DNA from: Isoetes taiwanensis
Lineage: Eukaryota; Streptophyta; Lycopodiopsida; Isoetales; Isoetaceae
Direction of reading: 5' to 3'
NCBI GenBank assembly: GCA_021234155.1
Contig: JAJEKV010000056.1
Span: 3,763,330-3,827,329 of the forward strand
DNA length: 64,000 bases
Shown here: positions 30,955 to 43,665 of the stretch, piece after piece
Layout: every line of letters starts with the position of its first letter
Position numbering within the stretch: the first letter of the stretch is position 1
Program-made: the position numbers and the translations under genes
The notes under the pieces: generated by a model
Databases searched by the model: none
What the model was told of the DNA's origin: nothing
What the model saw: the letters and a program-made list of their open reading frames with translations, nothing else

Positions 30955-33035
30955 GTAAAAATTGACAAAGGTAGAACTATATCTAAGGATTGCAATGGAT
31001 ATAATCGTCTAATATCCACTTGCCAGGAGAAAAAGCAGCATATTATTCATCTTACATTTCTGTCTAAAAGCATGGAGAAACTTGATGTCAGAAAGATTTT
31101 CTACATTGTTCTATTTGAAGCACTTCAAGAAAGAGGAGCAGAGTTAGTGGACAATACAATATTCGCTTGGAAGTATACTGAACAAATAAAGGACAAGGTA
31201 TACAAGCCCTTTAAGATTTTTGTTGATTGCTCGTCTAATAAATGTCCGTGCAGTAATCCAAATTTATCTAAATACATTGATGCTTCCATTGGCCATGTTC
31301 GAACCACTAGTCTTGACATTATCCATTCCACCAAACTAAGAAAGGCTTTTGCATTTGGCTTGAATCATATACCCGACCACAGTTTCAATATACAAGAGTT
31401 CATGTTGGACTTTTCCAATGCACAATTTTTTCTGATACATAAATTCAGTCTGTTGGACCTCACTGATATAGACATTCAGAATATATGCTCCTTGCTACAA
31501 CAGTTTGCCCACATGGAAATAGTGGAACTTAAGGCCTCACTTTTTCCTAAAAGATTCCTTTGGAATGATCTTGAAGTAAAGAAAAACGTAGAATGGTTGA
31601 ACAAAAATCTACGTGTTTCGGATTTGGACAAAGCAAACAAACAATCTTTGTTTTTATATGCCAAGAGCATATAGTGCACATTGCCAAATGCAGGCTTGCC
31701 AGTGATGACTTTGAATTATGTGATTTATCACCTATGGAGACTATCAAGAAGTGTAAAAGTGAGATTTCATCCCTTATTGGAGACATTCCCATACTGAACC
31801 TTAAGTTGCCTTACTTAATGGCTACATACAAAGCTCACAAGCAGGAGTATAGATGGCTCACAAATGCGCACTGCACGATCTTTTCTGAAATTGCTAATAT
31901 CATTACTGGCATCTTGAACAACTTTGTTGAACAGTGGCCCAAAGTTTGCTTTGATAAAACTGCTAAGCTCAGGTTTTGGAATAGAAAAAGGATTAATGCT
32001 TGCTGGATTATCCATTCTATATATGATAAAGTGCTCAACCTACCAGGTAAGATTCATGAGGTTTTTACAGCAGATATTACGAAATGTTATGAAAACATTC
32101 CTATCTCTGGGGATGAAGGAATTATTGAGATTATGAATGAGATTGCTGAGCTTATTTGGGAATATATGATGGTACAACAACATTTATTTGATCTGTTGTT
32201 TAAAGTAAAAAATGGTAATATTGTAACTAAGTGGGTAAGATCCGCCAAAGATAAGGAGTATGTTAGCTGGAATCATGTATCTATTGACCAGTTCAAAAGA
32301 ATGAACGAATGGCTACTCAGCCACTGTTATTTACAGATGGGAGAGTATACTTGGAGACAGAAAAAAGGAATTCCAATGGGGTTCTCCAGCAGTCCATCAT
32401 GGTGTAATCTCTACTTAGCCTGGTATGAGCTGAAATTTATTTTAAAACTTGCCCATGTTGGCAGGCTTGAAGATATATATAGATTTCAATATGCTTCTAG
32501 ATTTATTGACGACCTCAATATTGTTAATGGTGGATATTTAAAGGAATTCTTTGATGCAAAGTCTGAAATCACTATCTACAACCTTGTACACTTAGGTATC
32601 AAGGATGAAACCTCATACAGGATGGCTGACCAGAACGAAAGACCCATTGGTTATAAGTGCGATTTCTTGAATGTTACTATCACAGTGACTGATCGTGATA
32701 GAGGTCTATTTGAGCTTTGCAGGTATGATAAAAGAGGTAAACTACCATTTCGGGTAAACAAATTCATTTGGGCTATAAGCTGCAGACCATATAGACAGGC
32801 TGTTAAGGTCATTATCTCTCAGATTTTACCATATGTTTACTCTCATTCTGATGCTGATAACGCTGCTGCAGACCTTGTGGGCCTTATTGATGCTTTTTGT
32901 ATAAATGGTTTTGCACAAAAAGATATGATTAGATTTGTGCTTAACACTCTACATAATGAGGTTTATCCAGGGATTCTCTACAACAAAGGGGACATGATGA
33001 GATATCTTCAAGCTAGGTTGAGCATGAACGAGTAG
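30955..33035 (+). pseudogene. Unit 1: Penelope-like reverse transcriptase
   Basis: An acceptor-like TTTTTGTAG precedes 30955. The frame includes CSSNKCPCSNP, GHVRTTSLDII and FWNRKRINACW. In unit 3 the block GLDKAANNAVFICQEH resembles the DKG...VV block of Penelope-like RTs. RT motifs are PYLMATYKAHK (motif 1), FTADITKCYENIP (motif A), KKGIPMGFSSSPSWCNLYL (motif B), RFIDDLNIV (motif C, FIDD in place of YxDD) and CDFLNVTI. A helical thumb follows (FRVNKFIWAISCRPYRQA) and the stop is at 33033. A frame break at about 31610-31660 coincides with altered CTG/CAG sites relative to unit 3 and may be an assembly error. I see no GIY-YIG endonuclease downstream. Unit 1 has the most complete 3' half. Confidence 0.7.
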
Positions 33036-33687
33036 CGTTACTCATAGCATCATAGGTGGGGTAGGGCCCTTGTGGCAACAGGGTCCTACTCCCCTTGTTG
33101 CTGCCATCAGATAAGTATAACCATAACTGTATTTGATGAAATACATAGGCCCCCTTTATCTACGGAAGGAGGAAGGCTTTTTTATTGAATATCCATATGG
33201 TTTTTTCTTTTTGTTAATATTTGTTATGTTTTTCGCATGGCCATGTGGGCACTATGACATTAACAAGCTAATTTGTTAAAGAACTCGTAGAATAAAAGTC
33301 AAAGATATGCAAAAAATCGGCTAACATGAAGTTTTAACTTAATGGTTTTTGTATGGAAATATGAGCGTCATGGAGAAACCCTAGACGTAAAACGAACAGT
33401 GAACCCTAGATTGAAACGAATGGATGCATGGCAAATCGAGACAAAAAGTGAACAAATCGGCATGTTTCACGGTGGCCGGTATCTTTGGGTTGGACGATTC
33501 AGAACATTGGATATGGCAGGCGGATGAAAGGTCGATTTCTTTGTTATCTAATACGTAAACAGTCGAATGGGTTCCATATACTAGTAGAATTCATATCATT
33601 AAGCCCGAGGTTTCTTTAGGCGGCTATCTACCGATAAATATGGCGAACTCTTTAGGCCATCGATTAGTGATCACTACAACACTTGAG
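33036..33687 (+). other. Region between RT stop and next copy's first exon
   Basis: Non-coding 3' tail of one copy and presumed 5' leader of the next. It contains a palindromic CCCTTGTGGCAACAGGG near 33068 and AT-rich sequence. It is repeated at 43027-43665. It is the best place to look for the element's internal promoter or pseudo-LTR. Confidence 0.45.
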
Positions 33688-34059
33688 ATGGTGAGGAAGA
33701 AAGGTGACTTAAATCTTGCCACTAGGAAAAGAATTGCGAGGCGAATTGTCTAAAACGGCTAGCAACAAGAAAATTTTTGATTCCATAAAACAGTGGTGGC
33801 ACCAGGAATGATCGTTGTCTCTGGAAATGCAAATGGCAGCCTAGTAGATGGTTCTAACATCCCTAACAGCAGTAGTAATCTTTGTCCCAACTTGGGAAAT
33901 AGTACGATAAATAAGGGGAAGGATGTTGATAATATCAGTGAAGCAGTGTCGTTGGACAAACAAGAGATTGGGGATTCATCATACGACAAACACGCATACC
34001 AAATATGGGAACACCGGGTGCGTAAAAACAAAAGGAAAGACCTCAACAAAGTACCTCAG
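33688..34059 (+). pseudogene. Unit 1/2 junction: first exon of the Penelope-like element
   Basis: ATG at 33688 opens MVRKKGDLNLATRK as in unit 3, but the frame breaks near 33745 where a CAG is altered. The product is a short basic and then acidic segment (GNANGSLVDGSNIPNSSSNL) ending at CCTCAG before a GT donor. No domain is recognised. Confidence 0.5.
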
Positions 34060-35256
34060 GTTTGAATTGCATAGTTTTGATTTATTATCTGGCTTTAGGA
34101 TATCTTGCTTGTGATACCGGCCATATTTAAAGAAGATGTTGCTTACATAGGATCTGTTTGACAGTATGATTAATGGAAATCATAGGTGGTACATGACATA
34201 ATGAGGGTTATGTAGCCCATGTAGAAATGCTAAAAAGGAAGCTAAAATAGTACGAAAAGTGATAAATGGAGTAGCATGATGCAAAAGATGCAGTGGGTCA
34301 AAGGGTCTATTAACTAATGTTGCCTGAAAAATGAAATACTTTAACTATAACCGTGCTAATGGGTGTGGACAAGCATTTATGCATTTTTTCTGAAGTAGCT
34401 GAATCTAATTAGAAAAAATGATGCTTAAAGTGGACAAATGTTATGAATTGTCCGTGTAAAATATTGGTTAATAATTCTCTAACCCTTGTAATATCAGGAT
34501 TACAAGCAGGGTGAAGGGGATAACCTAAGAAATCCCATGATTTTGCTATCCCTAACATAACAACCATTCTCATGCTTGTTTTTGTTTGTGGGTGCAGTAT
34601 GTGATTTCTTACTCCTTGCTTTGTACTCTAAAAAGTTTGGAAGAGACAGATTTTTTCAACTTGGATTATCATAGCATGTTCAGTGCTATAGGAGATTTTT
34701 TTTAGCAAACAGTAACTTCTCTTTCTCACGCATCTTGTGTTCTACACAAAAAATGTAAGTGGGAATTTTTATTATGACTGGCTATACAAACAGTAACTTC
34801 TCTTTCTCACGCTTCTTGTGTTCTACACAAAAAATGTAAGTGGGAACTTTTATTATGACTGACTATACAAACGACATCTATTACTATTTATGAATACAAT
34901 CTTACATTCTGTATGGTGCGCAGACTTGAGTATTCAATATGTAAACTTGACTTTGGTTGTTATCTAAAAGGCTGAATGGACTTTGATACGGAATATAAAC
35001 TTCAGGAAAAGTTTTCTTTCTTATGTACTAAGTAACCATAACTTGGCTAGAGGATAAAGGTCACCATTTGTCTTCTAGGCTGCTAATTGTACCTTGACAC
35101 TTCGTACGAAGTCTAAAGGTAGATGACTTGTCGTTGACTTGTCTTAAAGGTTTTTTTTCTCATTTCAGTTCTTTGGTTCTACCATCGACTTTGTTATGGT
35201 TACTCTTTATATGGTGACATTTTATTAAGGTGTATTAATGGCATGCTTTTATCTAG
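34060..35256 (+). other. Intron of the Penelope-like element
   Basis: The donor CAG|GTTTGA and acceptor ATCTAG|GTTGAT join two phase-0 coding segments (...IPQ and VDTSTNNSDV... in unit 3 reading). The intervening 1.2 kb has stops in all frames. It contains an 81-bp tandem duplication (34710-34790 and 34791-34870, starting CAGTAACTTCTCTTTCTCAC). The intron is present in unit 3 from 44035 and its 3' part in unit 2 from about 38230. Confidence 0.65.
34710..34870 (+). repeat. 81-bp tandem duplication inside the element's intron
   Basis: Two adjacent near-identical copies starting CAGTAACTTCTCTTTCTC. The same pair occurs in unit 2 (from about 38538) and unit 3 (from about 44687), so it predates the amplification. 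Confidence 0.85.
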
Positions 35257-36921
35257 GTTGATACAAGTACAAATAACTCTGACGTCAATAATCAATGGAG
35301 CAAGGAGCTATTGAAACTCAGATATAATGATTATGGCATTGACAGCCCAAATGTGGCTGTGCAAACTATTTTGGGATGCATTAAGAACAAAGAGATACAC
35401 TCTTTTATTCTGTTCAAGGAAGTCAACCTGGTTGAAAAAAAGATGTCCCCTGTTTCGTGTTTAGGTTTCAGTGGCTGGTTCAGGGTATACCAAAAAATAA
35501 AAGGTGTGAACTTTGAATTCAACAAGTGCAAGGCATTTTTAGATGCAGTATACAGAGATTTCAGCAAAATTCTATATGAAAGGACAGTTCTTGAAGATGA
35601 TACTGCAAACAAATTTATGATTGGGCTGACAGCATTAGAAAATGCTAATAAAATCATCCCCCCTACATTTGGTAGTGATTCTGAATCAAATGATACAAGA
35701 GGATGGTGATAATAACTGTCTATTTTCAGAGAGGGATTTAATGGAGGATGATGATAGCAACCTTTCTGATAAAGAAAAGGATGAAGGAGTCGAGATTATG
35801 ACCACACAGATTAATAAAGACGTTCCTAATCTCACTCTTGCCAACTCAACCTGCTTCCCCATCATTATTGAATAAAGTGTTGAAGCTTATGCTGCGATTT
35901 ATGCACATGCCATATGGAAAAGCCAAAATTTTGGCGCATTGGCGCCTATTGATGAAGAAGTTTGGATTGCTTTAACTGGCATATCCAATGATGAGGTTAG
36001 ATTGGCAAAATCAGCCGCTCACAAACTTGAAAAAGGATTTGGCGTAATTGAGGTGGAACTTCCATTCAATATGGATTTTTTTAGCCAATCGTGTTTAAAG
36101 AATACTGATATTCAGATATGTCAAAAAGGCCATATGGCATTCCCCAACATTGAGAGGAATGACTTCTATCTAAAAAGGTTTTGGAGGTCTCACTGCCCTT
36201 ATTTTACTTGCAGGTGTGATAAAGACAAATACAAATATGGCAAGAAAAGAGACGAAGACATTTGCAGATGTGGAGTAATATGGCTAGATCATGGAATATG
36301 GTTTCTGATTAACCATATGGAGGATCTTTTTCCAAACTCTTCCCCATTGCTGAAAATGGTAACTATTACAAAATTTTTGAACAAAAATTTCAGACCGGCA
36401 GTCATTGCTTACATATCCTACTTGGAGGTTAGAAAAAATATGATTGCCATGACTCTAGCTTATGCTGTGCATCCTGAGAAATGTCTAAAAGTACAATTCG
36501 GCAATGACAAGTTGGCTGATATTTTGGAGAAAATGATTAAGCCAGTGCCTTCTTGAAAGGACAAGGTTCCCAAGGCAGGAGTTACTCTAGTAAACAGTTG
36601 ACTAATAACAGCTATGTTTCAAGCCCTTCTTCAAATATTACACCTAGGATGCCACCTAGAGTTACAATAGATCCAAGCAAAGCATATTCCAGTCCTTATA
36701 ATGAAGTAATCACCATTGATAGTGGATCTGAGCAGCAAAAGAATGTTAGTTGCAATTTGGATGAGAACTCAGTTACCAAGGGCGGTAACAAAATTGGCAT
36801 TTGTAACAACTTGGATATTGCTCAACCTAATTTCGAGATTATTGGGGTTCCAGATTCTCAAAATAGGAACTATTCTGAAATGCTAATAGCTGGTTCTTTA
36901 GGAATGCTATTTTTGTCCTAA
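35257..36921 (+). pseudogene. Unit 2: second exon and middle ORF of the element
   Basis: The exon reads VDTSTNNSD through FKEVNLVEKKMS to a TGA at 35707. An overlapping frame, open from 35642, carries the acidic EDDDSNLSDKEKDEG and runs into the middle ORF. That ORF is interrupted by TAA at about 35873 and by a single-base difference near 36547. The frame change at 35642-35709 is identical in the next unit (39474-39541), so it is ancestral, programmed, or bridged by an unrecognised splice. Confidence 0.5.
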
Positions 36922-37109
36922 ATAGCCCCACCAAGGTTTTTTTTGCTTGTAACGGTTTTTTACTTGGTGAGGGTGGACACCTTTTTGTATAAAAACTGGA
37001 ACTGAAATACAAATAGCCATTGGGCCTTTTTTTCATTGGATTCAAATTCGGTATTTGAGTAGGTGCTTTAAGATATCTGTCATATAACTAACATATTTAC
37101 TTTTTGTAG

Positions 37110-38222
37110 GTAAAAATTGACAAAGGTAGAACTATATCTAAGGATTGCAATGGATATAATCGTCTAATATCCACTTGCCGAGAAAAAAAACAGCATATTA
37201 TTCATCTTACATTTCTGTCTAAAAGCATGGAGAAACTTGATGTCAGAAAGATTTTCTACATTGTTCTATTTGAAGCACTTCAAGAAAGAGGAGCAGAGTT
37301 AGTGGACAATACAATATTCGCTTGGAAGTATATTGAACAAATAAAGGACAAGGTATACAAGCCCTTTAAGATTTTTGCTGATTGCTCGTCTAATAAATGT
37401 CCGTGCAGTAATCCAAATTTATCTAAATACATTGATGCTTCCATTGGCCATGTTCGAACCACTAGTCTTGACATTATCCATTCCACCAAACTAAGAAAGG
37501 CTTTTGCATTTGGCTTGAATCATATACCCGACCACAGTTTCAATATACAAGAGTTCATGTTGGACTTTTCCAATGCTTGCCAACAATTTTTTCTGATACA
37601 TAAATTAGGTCAAATTTGGACCTCACCGATATATAGACATTCGGAATATATGCTCCTTGCTACAACAGTTTGCCCACATGGAAATAGTGGAACTTAAGGC
37701 CTCACTTTTTCCTAAAAGATTCCTTTGGAATGATCTTGAAGTAAAGAAAAACGTAGAATGGTTGAACAAAAATCTCTACGTGGCTGGACTGGACAAAGCA
37801 GCAAACAATGCTGTTTTTATATGCCAAGAGCATATAGTGCACATGGCCAAATGCAGGCTTGCCAGTGATGACTTTGAATTATGTGATTTATCACCTATGG
37901 AGACTATCAAGAAGTGTAAAAGTGAGATTTCATCCCTTATTGGAGACATTCCCATACTGAACCTTAAGTTGCCTTACTTAATGGCTACATACAAAGCTCA
38001 CAAGCAGGAGTATAGATGGCTCACAAATGCGCACTGCACGATCTTTTCTGAAATTGCTAATATCATTACTGGCATCTTGAACAACTTTGTTGAACAGTGG
38101 CCCAAAGTTTGCTTTGATAAAACTGCTAAGCTCAGGTTTTGGAATAGAAAAAGGATTAATGCTTGCTGGATTATCCATTCTATATATGATAAAGTGCTCA
38201 ACCTACGAGGTAAGATTCATAG
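37110..38222 (+). pseudogene. Unit 2: reverse transcriptase, 3' half deleted
   Basis: The copy follows the RT up to FWNRKRINACW and VLNLRGKIH, then jumps at about 38222 into intron sequence equivalent to about 34410. This loses motifs A to C, the thumb, the 3' region and the next first exon, about 2.3 kb. A further frame break lies at about 37600. Confidence 0.75.
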
Positions 38223-39140
38223 AGGTAACTAACCAGAAAAACGATGTGCTAAAGTGACAAAATGTTATGAATTGTCCGGGTAAAAATATTGGTTAATAAT
38301 TTCTAACCCCTTTGTAATATCAGGATTACAAGCAGGGTGAAGGGGATAACCTAAGAAATCCCATGACACCTGCTATCCCTAACATAACAACCATTCTCAT
38401 GCTTGTTTTTGTTTGTGGGTGCAGGTAACAGGATTTCTTACTCCTTGCTTTGTACTCTAAAAAGTTTGGAAGAGACAGATTTTTTCAACTTGGATTATCA
38501 TAGCATGTTCAGTGCTATAGGAGATTTTTTTAGCAAACAGTAACTTCTCTTTCTCACGCATCTTGTGTTCTACACAAAAAATGTAAGTGGGAATTTTTAT
38601 TATGACTGGCTATACAAACAGTAACTTCTCTTTCTCACGCTTCTTGTGTTCTACACAAAAAATGTAAGTGGGAACTTTTATTATGTTGACTATACAAAAG
38701 CGACATCTATTACTATTTATGAATACAATCTTACATTACGTATGGTCGCTTGAGACTTGAGTATTCAATATGTAAACTTGACTTTGGTTGTTATCTAAAA
38801 AATTTGAATGGACTTTGATCACGGAATATAAACTTCAGGAAAAGTTTTCTTTCTTATGTACTAAGTAACCATAACTTGGCTAGAGGATAAAGTCACCATT
38901 TGTCTTCTAGGCTGCTAATTGTACCTTGACACTTCGTACGAAGTCTAAAGGTAGATGACTTGTCGTTGACTTGTCTTAAAGGTTTTTTTTCTCATTTCAG
39001 TTCTTTGGTTCTACCATCGACTTTGTTATGGTTACTCTTTATATGGTGACATTTTATTAAGGTGTATTAATGGCATGCTTTTATCTAGGTTGATACAAGT
39101 ACAAATAACTCTGACGTCAATAATCAATGGAGCAAGGAGC
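38223..39140 (+). other. Intron remainder after the unit 2 deletion
   Basis: Aligns to unit 1 intron 34410-35256, including the 81-bp tandem duplication. Many differences fall on CAG/CTG sites. Confidence 0.7.
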
Positions 39141-40801
39141 TATTGAAACTCAGATATAATGATTATGGCATTGACAGCCCAAATGTGGCTGTGCAAACTA
39201 TTTTGGGATGCATTAAGAACAAAGAGATACACTCTTTTATTCTGTTCAAGGAAGTCAACCTGGTTGAAAAAAAGATGTCCCCTGTTTCGTGTTTAGGTTT
39301 CAGTGGCTGGTTCAGGGTATACCAAAAAATAAAAGGTGTGAACTTTGAATTCAACAAGTGCAAGGCATTTTTAGATGCAGTATACAGAGATTTCAGCAAA
39401 ATTCTATATGAAAGGACAGTTCTTGAAGATGATACTGCAAACAAATTTATGATTGGGCTGACAGCATTAGAAAATGCTAATAAAATCATCCCCCCTACAT
39501 TTGGTAGTGATTCTGAATCAAATGATACAAGAGGATGGTGATAATAACTGTCTATTTTCAGAGAGGGATTTAATGGAGGATGATGATAGCAACCTTTCTG
39601 ATAAAGAAAAGGATGAAGGAGTCGAGATTATGACCACACATTAATAAAAGGCGTTCCTAATCTCACTCTTGCCAACTCAACCTGCTTCCCCATCATTATT
39701 GAATAAAGTGTTGAAGCTTATCTTTGCGATTTATGCACATGCCATATGGAAAAGCCAAAATTTTGGCGCATTGCCTATTGATGAAGAAGTTTGGATTGCT
39801 TTAAGCGGCATATCAATGATGAGGTTAGATTGGCAAAATCAGCCGCTCACAAACTTGAAAAAGGATTTGGCGTAATTGAGGTGGAACTTCCATTCAATAT
39901 GGATTTTTTTTAGCCAATCGTGTTTAAAGAATCGCGATATTGGATATGTCAAAAGGCCATATGGCATTCCCCAACATTGAGAGGAATGACTTCTATCTAA
40001 AAAGGTTTTGGAGGTCTCCTTTGCCCTTATTTTACTTGCAGGTGTGATAAAGACAAATACAAATATGGCAAGAAAAGAGCGAAGACATTTTGCGGATGTG
40101 GAGTAATATGGCTAGATCATGGAATATGGTTTCGATTAACCATATGGAGGATCTTTTTCCAAACTCTTCCCCATTGCTGAAAATGGTAACTATTACAAAA
40201 TTTTTGAACAAAAATTTCAGGCCGCGATCATTGCTTACATATCCTACTTGGAGGTTAGAAAAAATATGATTGCCATGACTCTAGCTTATCTTTGTGCATC
40301 CGAGAAATGTCTAAAAGTACAATTCGGCAATGACAAGTTGGCTGATATTTTGGAGAAAATGATTAAGCCGGTGCCTTCTTGAAAGGACAAGGTTCCCAAA
40401 GGCGGGGAGTTACTCTAGTAAAGCAGGTTGACTAATAATGGCTATGTTTCAAGCCCTTCTTCAAATATTACACCTAGGATGCCACCTAGAGTTACAATAG
40501 ATCCAAGCAAAGCATATTCCGGTCCTTATAATGAAGTAATCACCATTGATAGTGGATCGAAAGCAAAGAAAAGAATGTTAGTTGCAATTTGGATGAGAAC
40601 TCAGTTACCAAGGGCGGTAACAAAATTGGCATTTGTAACAACTTGGATATTGCTCAACCTAATTTCGAGATTATTGGGGTTCCAGATTCTCAAAATAGGA
40701 ACTATTCTGAAATGCTAATAGCTGGTTCTTTAGGAATGCTATTTTTTGTCCTAAATAGCCCCACCAAGGTTTTTGCTTGTAACGGTTTTTTTACTTGGTG
40801 A
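39141..40801 (+). pseudogene. Unit 3: second exon and middle ORF
   Basis: Same content as 35309-36921 but with many small lesions between about 39640 and 40570 that break the frame. From about 40580 onward it again matches unit 2 almost perfectly. Nearly every lesion lies on a CAG or CTG, suggesting consensus error rather than decay. Confidence 0.6.
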
Positions 40802-40939
40802 GGGTGGACACCTTTTGTATAAAAACTGAACTGAAATACAAATAGCCATTGGGCCTTTTTTTCATTGGATTCAAATTTCGGTATTTGAGTAGGTGCTTTA
40901 AGATATCTGTCATATAACTAACATATTTACTTTTTGTAG

Positions 40940-43026
40940 GTAAAAATTGACAAAGGTAGAACTATATCTAAGGATTGCAATGGATATAATCGTCTAATAT
41001 CCACTTGCCAGGAGAAAAAGCAGCATATTATTCATCTTACATTTCTGTCTAAAAGCATGGAGAAACTTGATGTCAGAAAGATTTTCTACATTGTTCTATT
41101 TGAAGCACTTCAAGAAAGAGGAGCAGAGTTAGTGGACAATACAATATTCGCTTGGAAGTATATTGAACAAATAAAGGACAAGGTATACAAGCCCTTTAAG
41201 ATTTTTGCTGATTGCTCGTCTAATAAATGTCCGTGCAGTAATCCAAATTTATCTAAATACATTGATGCTTCCATTGGCCATGTTCGAACCACTAGTCTTG
41301 ACATTATCCATTCCACCAAACTAAGAAAGGCTTTTGCATTTGGCTTGAATCATATACCCGACCACAGTTTCAATATACAAGAGTTCATGTTGGACTTTTC
41401 CAATGCTTGCCAACAATTTTTTCTGATACATAAATTCAGTCTGTTGGACCTCACTGATATAGACATTCAGAATATATGCTCCTTGCTATAACAGTTTACC
41501 CACATGGAAATAGTGGAACTTAAGGCCTCACGTTTTCCTAAAAGATTCCTTTGGAATGATCTTGAAGTAAAGAAAAACGTAGAATGGTTGAACAAAAATC
41601 TCTACGTGGCTGGACTGGACAAAGCAGCAAACAATGCTGTTTTTATATGCCAAGAGCATATAGTGCACATGGCCAAATGCAGGCTTGCCAGTGATGACTT
41701 TGAATTATGTGATTTATCACCTATGGAGACTATCAAGAAGTGTAAAAGTGAGATTTCATCCCTTATTGGAGACATTCCCATACTGAACCTTAAGTTGCCT
41801 TACTTAATGGCTACATACAAAGCTCACAAGCAGGAGTATAGATGGCTCACAAATGCGCACTGCACGATCTTTTCTGAAATTGCTAATATCATTACTGGCA
41901 TCTTGAACAACTTTGTTGAACAGTGGCCCAAAGTTTGCTTTGATAAAACTGCTAAGCTCAGGTTTTGGAATAGAAAAAGGATTAATGCTTGCTGGATTAT
42001 CCATTCTATATATGATAAAGTGCTCAACCTACCAGGTAAGATTCATGAGGTTTTTACAGCAGATATTACGAAATGTTATGAAAACATTCCTATCTCTGGG
42101 GATGAAGGAATTATTGAGATTATGAATGAGATTGCTGAGCTTATTTGGGAATATATGATGGTACAACAACATTTATTTGATCTGTTGTTTAAAGTAAAAA
42201 ATGGTAATATTGTAACTAAGTGGGTAAGATCCGCCAAAGATAAGGAGTATGTTAGCTGGAATCATGTATCTATTCACCAGTTCAAAAGAATGAATGAATG
42301 GCTACTCAGCCACTGTTATTTACAGATGGGAGAGTATACTTGGAGACAGAAAAAAGGAATTCCAATGGGGTTCTCCAGCAGTCCATCATGGTGTAATCTC
42401 TACTTAGCCTGGTATGAGCTGAAATTTATTTTAAAACTTGCCCATGTTGGCAGGCTTGAAGATATATATAGATTTCAATATGCTTCTAGATTTATTGACG
42501 ACCTCAATATTGTTAATGGTGGATATTTAAAGGAATTCTTTGATGCAAAGTTTGAAATCACTATCTACAACCTTGTACACTTAGGTATCAAGGATGAAAC
42601 CTCATACAGGATGGCTGACCAGAACGAAAGACCCATTGGTTATAAGTGCGATTTCTTGAATGTTACTATCACAGTGACTGATCGTGATAGAGGTCTATTT
42701 GAGCTTTGCAGGTATGATAAAAGAGGTAAACTACCATTTCGGGTAAACAAATTCATTTGGGCTATAAGCTGCAGACCATATAGACAGGCTGCTAAGGTCA
42801 TTATCTCTCAGATTTTACCATATGTTTACTCTCATTCTGATGCTGATAACGCTGCTGCAGACCTTGTGGGCCTTATTGATGCTTTTTTGTATAAATGGTT
42901 TTGCACAAAAAGATATGATTAGATTTGTGCTTAACACTCTACATAATGAGGTTTATCCAGGGATTCTCTACAACAAAGGGGACAATGATGAGATATCTTC
43001 AAGCTAGGTTGAGCATGAACGAGTAG
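40940..43026 (+). pseudogene. Unit 3: Penelope-like reverse transcriptase
   Basis: It holds the full set of RT motifs seen in unit 1, with an intact GLDKAANNAVFICQEH block. It carries a CAA to TAA nonsense change at about 41489 and a one-base T-run difference near 42885 that shifts the end of the thumb region. Between them 472 codons are open (41504-42922). Together with unit 1 it shows that different lesions affect each copy, as expected after recent amplification. Confidence 0.7.
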
Positions 43027-43665
43027 CGTTACTCATAGCATCATAGGTGGGGTAGGGCCCTTGTGGCAACAGGGTCCTACTCCCCTTGTTGCTGCCATCA
43101 ATAACTGTATCTGATGAAATACATAGGCCCCCTTTATCTACGGAAGGAGGAAGGCTTTTTTATTGAATATCCATATGGTTTTTTCTTTTTGTTAATATTT
43201 GTTATGTTTTTCGCATGGCCATGTGGGCACTATGACATTAACAAGCTAATTTGTTAAAGAACTCGTAACAGGTCAGCATATGCAAAAATCGGCTAACATG
43301 AAGTTTTAACTTAATGGTTTTTTTGTATGGAAATATGAACAGTCATGGAGAAACCCTAGACAGAAACGAACAGGTGAACCCTAGATTGAAACGAATGGAT
43401 GCATGGCAAATCGAGACAAAAAGTGAACAAATCGGCATGTTTCACAGCTGGCCGTATGCTGGGTTGGACGATTTCCGAACATTGGATATGGCAGGCAGAT
43501 GAAAGGTCAGATTTCTTTGTTATCTAATACAGAAACAGGTCGAATGGGTTCCATATACTAGTAGAATTCATATCATTAAGCCCAGGTTTCTTTAGACGGC
43601 TAATACCGATAAATATGGCCGGAACTCTTTAGGCCATCGATTAGTGATCAGCTACAACACTTGAG

